A program made the translations under genes and the position numbers. Source: Zychaea mexicana (Eukaryota; Mucoromycota; Mucoromycetes; Mucorales; Lichtheimiaceae). Taken from it: a DNA stretch of 64,000 nucleotides. The notes under the pieces are model-generated. The model ran no database searches, was not told where the DNA came from, and was given only the letters and a program-made list of their open reading frames with translations. The stretch is taken from assembly GCF_025766255.1 (NCBI RefSeq), contig NW_026516831.1, forward strand, positions 17,458 to 81,457, read 5' to 3'. This document shows positions 10,479 to 21,800 of this stretch, one piece after another. The number at the start of each line of letters is the position of its first letter. The first letter of the stretch is position 1.

Positions 10479-12805
10479 ATGTCCTTCTACAGCGATAATA
10501 AGACGGCCGTTGACGACGACGAACGTTCTCCTTTGCTTCCCACCAAAACATGTTGTTCTAGTACTAGTCCTTACTGTTGCTCATCAGGAACAAATGATCC
10601 CAAAGGCAAACAATGTGCTTCGAATGGCGATGACGATTATTGCCATTTAGCGAATCAGCCGTGGAAATACAAAGCAGTTGCTCTTACATGCGCTATTTTT
10701 CTGGCTGGTAAATAATAACAACAATCCTTTACAACTAGTACTACTTTTACAACCACTACAAATCAGAAGATCCTCGTAAACGATATATACGCATCATCCT
10801 TTTCTAAAACGCAACACACATGTTTATATGTGTAGTGGGTAGCCATTTTGCCGCACATACGCTCGGTGCAATGAAATCAACCGTTAAGGAGGCACGTTTC
10901 TATCAAACCCTTCACAATCTTCTTTTATCGTGTGTTCGTGTATTGATCAAAACAAAAACATCTGATACATCATCTATCTATCTATCTTTCTATCTATCTC
11001 TGCTCAATCTCAAAAATAGGAGTTTGGTATCACCAACTCACAATATGGCGTGCTCCAGTCAAGTGTATCCATCGTAAACACAATTTTACCTGTCATAGGC
11101 GGCATCTTTCTTGACGCGTTTGGCACTAGCACCGGCTCGATCTTGACCACTGTGCTTATTACTGTTGGAAACATCTTGGTGGCTGCATCCACCCACAATG
11201 CGAGTCTGTCAACCATGATTGTTGGACGTATCATGTACGGCATCGGTAGTGGCACTGTGGTGATCGTTCAAGAGACCATCTTGAGCCAATGGTTCAAGGG
11301 TCGTAATCTGGCCGGTGTAGTGGCTCTGATGATGACGACGAGCCGTTTGGTAAATAATGATGATATTTGTATTTTTTTATACAGCTTGCATCATCTTGCA
11401 CATCTGTCTTCTTTCTTTTTCGTGTCAGCTTCTGTTCTAAAACAACAAATAATGCACCTCACCATGCACAAATAGGCCTCTTTCCTGGCACAAGCAACGG
11501 TGGTTCCGATCGCCAATTTCACTGGCTGGTACGGTTATGGCTTTTGGGTAAGTTTCCTCCTCTATATTTCTCGCTCGAGACAACTATTGTGGCGGTTTTA
11601 CTCGCTCCTTGCCCTTTCCCTCCCTTTATCCTTATTATAAGCTAATTGATAAATGCTTGCCGTCAAAAGATTGATTGATTGATTGATGATTTGCGCTACA
11701 TACTTTGTTTGCTAATTTAATACATATATTATGACTCTTACTCTATACAGTTCTCTGCAATTTTGTGCGTCTTTTCGCTCGTGATCAATTTGGTCTACAT
11801 AATGCTCATGCGATCCATCATTTCAGGCACATGCCAACAAGGTGCTCAAGCGCTTCGCCGCAAGAAAACATTCAGCTGGTCTAAGCTCTTGTACTTGCCT
11901 CATGCTTATTGGCTTATTGCTATCATGGAGTTCTTATTAGGGGGTGCTTGGGGATGTTTCTTGCATATCAACAGGTAAAGCTCTAACTAAAAGGCCTATG
12001 ACTCCTCTTTCTTTTCACTCACGCATAACAAACATTTAATTCATGTAGCGAGTTTGTCAAGCTCAAATTTGGCTACGATAATGCAAAGGCTGCTGCTACA
12101 GCTAGCGTTGCACAACTCCTGCCTATCTTTTTGATGCCTTTGCTGGGTATCTGTGTCGACCGATTTGGCAAACGTACATGGATGAGTACGTATATCAACT
12201 TTTATTGCATTACTATGATATCAAAAAGAAAGAACTGTCATTTTTTCCCATCTTAACGAATAATCCATTTTTTTCATAAAGTGCTCGCAAGCGGTATCAC
12301 CTTCTTAGCATGCTTTATGCTATTAGGTTTTACCTATTTGAACCCTATCATTGGCATGCTTCTTTTCAGCGTCAGTTTGGCCCTGGGCCCCGTAGGTCTT
12401 GTGTCTTCAGTCCCCGTCATTCTTCCACTGTCACTTGTTGGCACGGGCATGGGCCTGATCAAGTCAGGCACAAACATTGGTGCCTCTCTATTTGATATCG
12501 CTACCGGCTTGTTGCAAGACAAGGATGCACATCAAGGCTACAGCGGCGTGATTGACTTTTTCATCATTATCGGTATCTTTGCCGTGTTTGCTGGATTAGT
12601 CTTGTGCGTTCTTGATTGGACCATCTATGGCTCTTTGCTTGACCGCAGTGCACAAGAGGCAAGACGATTGGAGGCCACTGAAAACAAGGTCGACACGTCT
12701 GCTGTTCAAGAGAAATTATGGGCCAACTGGATTTATGGTGGCATTTATCTTGGCCTTGCAGCTTTGAGTTGGGTCCTGTTTTTCAAGTTTGTATTAGTAT
12801 ATTGA
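10479..12805 (+). CDS. MFSD1-like major facilitator transporter, probably vacuolar
   Basis: Twelve-helix type major facilitator, 523 residues. Seven exons: 10479-10707, 10836-10891, 11020-11349, 11476-11547, 11751-11974, 12049-12185, 12282-12805. The intron after exon 2 appears to use a GC donor (AAGGAG|GCACGT). The cytosolic N-terminus is Cys/Ser-rich and carries an acidic dileucine signal ERSPLL (15-20), a classical sorting motif to vacuole or lysosome. Features in order are helix 1, MKSTVKEEFGITNSQYGVL, helices 2-6, a central loop with RRKK, and six further helices ending FKFVLVY. The pattern resembles the MFSD1 group, whose mammalian member exports dipeptides from lysosomes; substrate here is inference. 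It converges on the b5 reductase gene. Confidence 0.8.
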
Positions 12806-13065
12806 GTATATATTCTTCTCCGCTTTTGCAGTACAAGCGACTCTATCTTTTCCTTTTAATCATACCCTTACAACATAGCCCTTTCCTTTGTTTTTTTTTA
12901 TAAAAAAAGCCCTCTTTTACACCCGCACATCCCAAACCATTACACCTATTGTGCTTTTGTATTTAACCCTTTGTGTAAATCAAACAATATATAAACTTTT
13001 TATAACAGCTTTATATTTTATATGTTACAGCGATTATAGTTTTAGGAATGGAGGAGATAGCCAGT

Positions 13066-14595
13066 TTAGAACTTGTAAACCTTGTCTTGACCATAGCCAA
13101 GCCTATAGATACAAGTAAACAGAAGATCGTCAATAATATACACAGGTAATGTTTTTTTCACAGTCAGTAATGTATAAAATCCAAACACATAATAAAACTT
13201 ACTCCTTCAAAATACCGCTAACCTCGCCCTGGGACTTATCCTTGGCCTTAGGGCCAGCGAGAGAAGCAACCATGGGGTCGGGACCACAGACGAAGACCTT
13301 GAGGCTTTCGGTCTCGGGAGTAGGCAAGTATTTCTTGATGGCATCGGCAGTGACGAAGCCAGTGATACCGGACCATTCCTTAGGAGGACGGTCCAAGGCA
13401 TAAACGACCTGGAAGCGCTCGGGGTACTCCTTGGCATAAGTATCCAATTCTTCCTTGAGCAAAATATCTTCCTCGGTCTGGTTGGCAAAAATCAAGGTAA
13501 TCTTGGTCTTGTCATCGTTGGACTTCTTGTCAAAGACCTTGCGGATGACTTGAAGCTAATGATAATAATATTAATGATGATAATGATAAATAATCAGTTT
13601 TTCTTATCAGATTTCCACACCGCATGTGATGCAGTACAAGCAACTAGAAAAATCACTAACCATGGGGGTGATACCAGTGCCACCAGCAATCATGGCAACG
13701 TTGTCAACACGACCTTCGGTCCAGTTGTACTTGGGAATGGGACCCTTCATCTCCAAAGTGTCGCCGACCTTGAGGTTAGCAATGTGCTTGCTCATCTTAC
13801 CCTCAGGGTATTCCTTGACAATAAAGTCAACATAGCCCTTGGTCTAAATAGATAACAACGATTTGGTCTTAGCTTGGATAACGAAACAAATGGCGCAATC
13901 AGAGAAAAAAAATTACATCATCGGCCGAGGTAGGCGTGTAAGGGCGGATAATGAAACCAGGGGAGCCATCCTTCTTAGTAATTGGCTTGCGGGTAATGAC
14001 GCATGAAGCAACGGGCAATTCGGCAACATGGTTCTCAGAGTCGAGATCGAAACGGTATAAGCTGGTGTTGTGGTTGATCTTTTCGATTTTTTGCAACTGG
14101 AAAAAGCACGATTTATCCACAATTCCAGTCAGTCAGTTTCTGTTTTCCTTTGCACTTTTTCCAATGTTCTATCCAAAGTTTTCTCCAGTATTTTTGTACC
14201 TTGAAACCCTTGAACTGGCTGGGGTCAAAGGCAGGCGAAGCAGGAACAGCAGCTGCTGCGACGGCAGCGGGAGCTACAGTAGCTTGATTCTGGTTATAAT
14301 AGATACCACCAGCAACGCCGAGACCGGCCAAAGCAGTCAAAACAAGACCATTACCACCACTCTTCTTGCCAGACTGTGTGGCGTAAGGACGTGCCTATGG
14401 GACCATTATAAATGGAGGAATGTAAAAATGTCAACATTCATGACGCGTCTCGGGAATCGGTAATTGTTTTTGTTCCGGCACGCATACAATCCTCCCCCCC
14501 CTTGCTTATTTTTCGGGACTATTATGTACCTGGAACTGAGTGGTCGACTTGGCAGCAGAACGGGCGGTACCGATTAAAGAAGTAGCAAAACGCAT
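13066..14595 (-). CDS. MCR1: mitochondrial NADH-cytochrome b5 reductase (Mcr1-type)
   Basis: FAD-dependent reductase passing electrons from NADH to cytochrome b5 or other acceptors. Six minus-strand exons: 14595-14530, 14394-14200, 14096-13917, 13843-13661, 13555-13203, 13102-13066; 337 residues. The first exon reads as a mitochondrial presequence (MRFATSLIGTARSAAKS). A hydrophobic anchor follows (VLTALAGLGVAGGIYY) and then an Ala/Pro linker. The FAD motif is RPYTPTS, the NADH-site motifs are GGTGITPM and CGPDPM. The apparent stop after SGILKE at about 13199 is an intron: GA|GTAAGT joins to a 37-nt exon encoding LGYGQDKVYKF, the canonical family C-terminus. N-terminal targeting favours mitochondrial Mcr1 over ER Cbr1. 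Confidence 0.92.
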
Positions 14596-16558
14596 ATTTA
14601 AACGAGTGATAAATGGAGAAAAGAGAAAAGAAAAGAAATAGAGTCTTTTGAAAGCGTAATAAATAATAATAATAAAAACACAGCTTGGACTTGTTATTGT
14701 CGGGCGGGAATTCAGCCGAAGATTCCGCGCAAAAAAAGTGGACGTTTACATCATTCGGCAAAAGACGCGCCCTGATTTTTGTATGCTTTATTTATCCGAA
14801 TCGCTGGAAATGACGCGATTTTAGAGCACATAGTAGAGGTGGTTGTTTAAAAGTCCAACATTTGCCAGTAGATAGTCATAGCAACACTATAGCAACTGAA
14901 TAGCAACACGCGTTTGGAAACCTAGCAACCCATTGCCATAAGGATTCAAATTGCTTGGTTACTGTAACATGGGCGCACAGACACAAAAAAAAAAGCGGGG
15001 GTGGAGGAATCAAGCATCAGCAAAAGAGGAGTAAGAAAGAAATATGGAATATAAGAATAAAAAGGTGGGCTTAATACAGAGGTATTAAAATAATCCAAGA
15101 GTTGAGATGAGAGGGGGAGATGCCAAGTTGAGGAAAAAGAAAAAAAAACTTCTGCATGTGCATGTTACATACACTCCGCAAAACCGCTGTTTCAGGCCCG
15201 TGAGCCGTAGTTTTGGATCATCCCGTTTCCCATTCCAACCAAAAATGCAAACAACTCATGGTACGTTACTCAATATGTATCTATCTTGGGGACCACACAC
15301 GCACACACGCACATGTCGCAACAAGAAGAAACAAAGGGGGGGAAGCCAAGGGGCTAGGAGAGCGGGGCTATAGTGATGCTGCGTGTGTGTGTGTGTGTGT
15401 CTGAATGATGATGATTGGTGATGGATGATGATGTGGTGTGTGTAAAAGAGATTTGTTAAGGGCAAAAAAAACCCCATTCCCCGTTCAGAGCGCACAAGGA
15501 AGAAAAAAAGCTCAGCGATGATGATATGCATAACGCTATCCAATAACAGCCACTTGACAAGTGTCTTCGTCCTACTTGAAGTTGTGGTAAGGGACTTTGG
15601 GGGGGAGAAGGTGTTTGATGCTAGGAATATCGGAATCCGAATGATTGGATCGCATTCCTGAATATGGATGCTATTGCCTGCTGCTGCCGTTATGTCGGAT
15701 GATCTGTATTTCCTTGGGGGAGGAACCAGGAGACCTAGGAGAGGCCATAGGACTTTGGAGAAGAGACAAGGCGAATAGACTAAGAAGCCATGGGCATGTT
15801 AGAGCCCTTTTATTCTTCTGGAACAGCCAGCTGAAACAAGCCTTCACTAGTCCTCCTCTCTCCGTCCCCCCAACCATCATTAGTTTACTCTCGCTCTCCC
15901 CCCCTAGACATTATGTTATCTTCAGGGCCAACAACGGGTAATGTCGGTGCTAGCCATCTATAATAATGACTTCTACTACTATTGCTACTACTTTGTCATA
16001 TAGCAGGGACGTATACGAGACACAAATAGAGCGGTTCAGCATAGTGGTAAACAAGATAGAAAATCCCAAGAACTCGGGCATGCTGTTAGAATGGCAGGAT
16101 GGCTTGGTATACATGGCAGCAGTTTGGGCAAGGTACTGTAACAAAAAGCTTGTTTCTTAATTGGGCGATGTAAATGTGGGTGCGACCATTTAAAGAAGAA
16201 AGAGCTTGGATTATGTATGTGCTGGACTCGCTGGGCACCACTAATATGAATTGTGAATGGGTGTGTGTGGATGAGTTAGTGCGTGTGTGTGCTGTGTGCC
16301 GTACGCATGGTTGAACTCAAATAGGCATATATATATAGAACGCACAGGTACTTTTCCTGCCCCTCTCTTCTTCTCTTCTCTCTCTCTCTCTCTTTTCCTT
16401 CTCTCTTTCTTTTTCTTTCTTGTTCCTTTCTATATCTTTTTTTTCTTACATGTCATAAAACTTTTTTTTTCTTACTCCTTCTCACACTCTTTTTTTTTTC
16501 TGGAAAAAATACACTCCAAAAACTGCAGAAACTTATCCCGCTCGCTCATTATCGCGTC
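14596..16558. other. intergenic region with microsatellites
   Basis: No gene recognised. Simple repeats include CA at about 15295-15311, GT at 15381-15400, then GAT-rich sequence to about 15430. A long pyrimidine tract (about 16360-16500) precedes the velvet gene and probably belongs to its promoter or 5' UTR. A TATA-like ATATATATAG lies at about 16327-16337. Confidence 0.5.
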
Positions 16559-18807
16559 ATGTCGACATCCCAACCACGATCGCATTCTGACATTACCGAG
16601 GGAAAGTTAGTGCTGCGCTCGCTCTTGTTCTTCTACGTCTTTGTTTACTTGCTCGAAACTGAACCAAAAAAAAAAAATGAATCAAAAATAATGATAATTT
16701 TAGCCGCATTCAGCTCGTTGTACGCCAGCAGCCCGTCAAGGCACGATTATGTAGCTTTAAAGAAAAAGGTGAAAGAAACAAATCCTTTTTTCCAATCACG
16801 CACATCCTTCGTTTATTATGCTTGGCTTCTTACATGAACTCGTCGTGTTTCTATTGGTTAGTCGATCGACGACCTGTTGATCCGCCTCCCATTGTACAGT
16901 TGATTGATCGAGATAACGAGTAAGCAAATTTCATTTCTTTTCTTTTGTGTTTTGAGCTTTTTTTACCTCCAATTCTACTACGTGGCGAAGTAAAAAAAGA
17001 AGCCCTGAGCCGAGTCAAGATTGCAAATCTTTTTATTTCTGTTTCAATTGGATATAGTTCAGCCTGCCTTCAGAACCCATACTTTTTTCTCTACGCGACA
17101 CTAGCAACAACAACGGGGGAAGACCTGCATTTCGCGAATAGCACACGGACGACTGCGGGTTCTGTTGTGCAATCGCTGCACAAACTTAAAGATGTCGATA
17201 ATAGAGGTAGGTTAGCGTCTGTTAGTATGGCTTCATTCCTGGTGTCTGTCTCATTTCAAGCATCTATGTACATAACAACACAGACGGCGGCTTTTTCATC
17301 TTTGCCGATATAAGCGTTCGCCATGAAGGGTTCTTTAAGCTCAAGTTCACTCTGTTCAAGATAGAAGAGTACGTTTCTTACTTTCTCTTTTACTTGTGTT
17401 GCTGTTGTGTACATGCTTGCTCGCGTGTGTGGCACATATATGTTCCTCCTCTTCCTCCCCGCGTGCTAGGAAGACAACTGGGATACAGTATCGAATAGCA
17501 ACTTATACTGTACCACTGACTTTTTTGCACCTCCGTACATCTAGATCCCACGTATTCCGCATATGCTCAGTGTTCTCGAACCCATTCCAAGTTTATTCAC
17601 CAAAAAGTAAGTTTTATCGTTTATTTCGGTCAGTATTAAAAAAATGGTATGCTCATTGGGTTGAATATGTCTTTGATGCATGTACGTTGTTTGCAGCATT
17701 TCCGGGCATGTCAGGTACGTTGATAAAGAATACAAAGTTTTCTTTTCTCTGAATACCCCTCCCCCAAGATAAAATTTAATGCATGCCTTAATCCAACTCT
17801 CATGTATAAACGCACAGAATCTACATTTCTGACCCGATGCTTTTCGGATCAAGGCGTCCGTATTCGCATTCGAAAGGAGACGCGCACATCCACAAACGCG
17901 TAAGTTTCAATTAATCATAAAGTTGGTCCCAATGCTAACCCTTATATTTTAACTCTTATATAACGGGGGGATCGTTGTTCGTTGCTCTACGTTTAGAAAA
18001 AGACGGAAAACTGAGGACGAACACGACGACGATGACGATCGAGTTTCGCCATTCATTGTTCATGATCCCGGTGAAGGATCGTCTTCATCGCGATTCCGTT
18101 TGCCTGCACACCAAGTCGAACCTGCTACGCCAATTCCGTACTTGCAACAACAACAACAGCACCAGCACCATCCATCATTATCGTCACCTGCGTCTGCAGT
18201 GCCTGCCTTACCGCCCCCTCCGCCTCCACAACAACAACAACCCACAGTGCCTGCATACGCATCATCGTCGTCGTCGACCACCGATGCGTCCTACTCCATG
18301 CATGCCATGTCGATGCAAAACTTACTGCTATCCCCACAACAACAACAAAAGGATGTGGAGGGCAACTATGGAAACACGACCGAGGGCAACCCGCCGCCGC
18401 CGCAATCGCTGTTCACACAATCTCTACAGTTACCTCCGATAGTCCGGAGAACAACGACCACGCAACCGTCAACTGCATCGCCTACCACATTCTTACCGTC
18501 CAGTAGTAGCAGTAGTGCGACACCTCTAGAACCTAGCAGCAGCACCGGCAGCACGAGCAGTAGTAGCAATCCGTCTATCCAACCATCCATGATGACTGAT
18601 GACTACTTTGCACATGTATCTAGTAGTAGCTCGTCTATTCCTTCTCCTGCAGCAGCTATCACCACAGATCGACCGTGGCTACATCAACCTTCTCCTCATC
18701 ATCCTCATCATATCAACCATCCGCATCAAGATCCAACACATCATCTTCATCTTCATCATCAGCATCAGCATCATCGTCAGAATAATGAGGACAATGGCGC
18801 GTCCTGA
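16559..18807 (+). CDS. velvet-domain transcriptional regulator
   Basis: Velvet proteins are fungal DNA-binding regulators that couple development, spore formation and secondary metabolism. Nine exons: 16559-16605, 16704-16768, 16862-16919, 17058-17206, 17284-17368, 17545-17606, 17697-17714, 17818-17899, 17997-18807; 458 residues. The velvet fold spans about residues 15-188: IQLVVRQQPVKARLC, DRRPVDPPPIVQL, LQNPYFFLYATL, DGGFFIFADISVRHEGFFKLKF, FLTRCFSDQGVRIRIRKE. No VelB-type insertion splits the domain. A basic AKRRKTED stretch right after it is a likely nuclear signal. The remaining 260 residues are disordered, rich in Pro, Gln, Ser and finally His (HH-P/Q repeats). Exon 7 is 18 nt. Which velvet subgroup it belongs to cannot be decided by eye. 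Confidence 0.9.
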
Positions 18808-21800
18808 TGAATACATATTTTTCATTCTTTGCACACACACACACACACACACACCACATACAATAATCTGTCATCTATAGAGAGAGAGAGCACTCACACA
18901 CTATCACATATACACAGTATAATCACACACAAAAAGTGGGGGTGGGGAAAGCAGGGATTTTATTTTGAGCACTCATCGTCATGCACATTTTCACGACCTT
19001 ACGACCATTATTACACACACAACCAACAATCACGCATTTACCAAATCAACAACAACGACATTTATACTATACATATCTTAACTAATAGGCATCAAATCAT
19101 TTTCCATGATCCTTTTTTTGTCTGGGAACATTTTTTCCATTGCTATTTATGGTTTTTATTTCTTTCTACCACTACTATTACTACTACTACTATTACTATT
19201 ACTATCCATCATCACTACTTGCTACTCGATTACATATGACCATTTCATTTCCCTTATTTTCTTTCCTGTCATTTCACCAAAAGTTTGGAACAAAGATACC
19301 CCCCCCCACCCCCTTTACACCCTTTGCTGTTACGACTTAGCAATAGAGCACAAAAAACAATAACAGCCACACTTGTCATTTTTACATCCACGGATGATCA
19401 GATCTATGAGCTTCTCCCTTCTTTTCTGGTGGGGGGAGGGGAGAAATGTTTAAAGTATGTTATAGTGATGGTGTTCTATATAGGAATTACAGAAGACCAA
19501 GAGGGGCACTGTCTCTTTAGTGAACCCATGATATCGAGGAAGGAGTCACAAAAGATGGGATAGGATATGATACAATAGAGAACAAATGGGCGCGGTAACT
19601 AAAAGCAGATGAGCAATGTTGTCATGACTTTTTGCGGGCGCGCGTCGAATCCCCTTCGCGCACGTCTCGCCGAGCGACTAACTAGTAGTAATGACTAGTA
19701 AGTAACTCTCTCTTATAGGCTTATTATAAGGTATGTATAAGTGGGACATAAGAAATATAACACGGGGGGGGGCATGGTGACCGATCATTTTTGGTGTTTT
19801 TGCAGACAGTGAGCAACCTCGCATGATGCTGCATATTTTGCGGAAAAGGGTTTAACATGTAGTGAAACCATCATTCCAGTAAATTTACATAAATTGTTTG
19901 TAATGTACGGCCTTAATGATCGATCGTTTCTCACTCACATGGATACAGCACACATCCTCCTCACATTACTGTATGCCTGTCGTCTTCGGGATGAAAGAGA
20001 GAGAGAGAGAGGAAGGGGTCACGATAGCGAAAAAAGAAAGGAGAGATGCATTCGCAAATAAAGGATTGAGGTCGATACAGATGCTTGCCCCAGGAGTATG
20101 GTAATCGGGATATGTAGCATATGTGCCATATATACGTGATTATTCTTTCGCTTTCTTTTTGCGGCTTTATTCTGCTACCCCTCCCCCCATCTATTCCTTT
20201 TTTCATTTTGCTGCTGCTAAGTGCGCTGCTGTAAAAATCTTACACACGATTAAAAGAAAGTTTACTTTCAGCCACTGCTGGTATGTGTTTATACTTTGAG
20301 GATCATTTTTGGTTTTTTACTTTCCAAGAACATTCGTTAACTTCAGCCTGCTTCCCATCTTCTTCTCAGAGGTAGAAAAGGAGGTGGTAGGAGAAGCCGT
20401 TTCTAAATTGTTCGTTACCTAAGAATTTAGACGATGAAAATTACGTAGAATTGAACAGTTGTTGTTGTGCAAATTGCTTCTCGGCAACTTTTGGTTTAAC
20501 TCCCCGGACTTTTTCTTATTCCCCGTCATCGAGTTTCTCTTGATGTCAAGAAAGAGCTCTTCAGTAGTAGTAGGATGACATGTAATAAGATGATGGGATG
20601 TGCTGTGCTCGTATCCACATTGAGCTTGATCAATGCACTAAGCAGCATTCTCCTTGAGTCTCTGGAGCAAGTGCACGCCATAAAAAGACCATTTTGCACA
20701 TCCAGCATGTATCTCCATCGAGACTTTGCATACAATTAACTGCCTTCTACTACATGAACACCCGTAAAACTACCCATGGTAAGACACGCAAACTATCCAA
20801 AAGCAATCTAAGCATCAAAGAAAAACTCCAGTGAGACAGACTAACTACATAGCGAACGATATAGTAAAGCGGTACTGCTGACAAATGTGTAGCACGTTTA
20901 AAAAACCGCAAGTGTGGGTTTGTGTAAGAAATGTACGTGCACATAGCAACAACGCGTCGTATGACTCGTAAATATACGTATCACATTAGATGAATTTGCC
21001 GTAGTTGTGTAGCACGCGCTAAAGCATAGCTTGTTGGTTTAGGCCACCATACATACGGCATTCAGATCCAAAGAAAATCGAGTAGCTATAGTCTACAAAC
21101 GTTGATTGTCGCCTTCTTTAATACCAAGAACCAAAAATCAACTCGTATATTTAAAACAATCTTTTTTTGTTGCAGAAACCAAGTGATGAAGTGCTAATAA
21201 AGGTTCCGTGGCTTTTTCTTGCCCCACTCCCTTATGCACCATTGTAAAGGGGTGTAAAAAATATTCTGTTCCACACACCATTTCTTCCTGTAGCCGCCTA
21301 CTGGATCGGTGCTTATTCTTGAGTATAATATATAGCAATAATAATAACCGTGTATGGAGATACACGTGCTAGGTATATGCGCGTGTTGATGCATGTTAAT
21401 ATACATGCTAGTTCGACAGACCAGAGGTATCATTGAAATGAAGCAGTCATTAATCTTAGTATTTGCTCTTCATGATATATTTTACAAGTCATTCTGGGCT
21501 CTTCAATCCCACTATTGATGTAATGCGTATAGCTCACCTCCCGATAAAAGCCCTTGTCTTGCCCCTCCCCCTCTCGAGTCAACGACAAGAAAAATGATAA
21601 TAAACCTGCTTCATTTATTCATTCTCTACTCGCGCTACGTTTTTTTCGGACTTCAACTTGGCTTTTGATATATTTATTATGATCCGTGACCAACGAATTA
21701 CATGCGCTTTTTATATACCTCAAAATGCTAAATTAAGCAAGCAACCCGTGCTAGCTGTGGATCCCGTCAGCTACAACCGAAGCAACAGCAGAGTTTAGTC

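Noticed and set aside
13199..13203. Stop codon ending the b5 reductase after SGILKE
   Set aside because: GTAAGT here is a splice donor; the exon at 13066-13102 restores the family's VYKF ending.
18060..18590. Minus-strand frames rich in Gly/Val/Asp opposite the velvet tail
   Set aside because: Shadows of the CAN/CCN repeats on the coding strand.
19630..19680. Possible tRNA (GTCGAATCCCC resembles a T-arm)
   Set aside because: No matching acceptor stem, D-arm or anticodon arm can be drawn.
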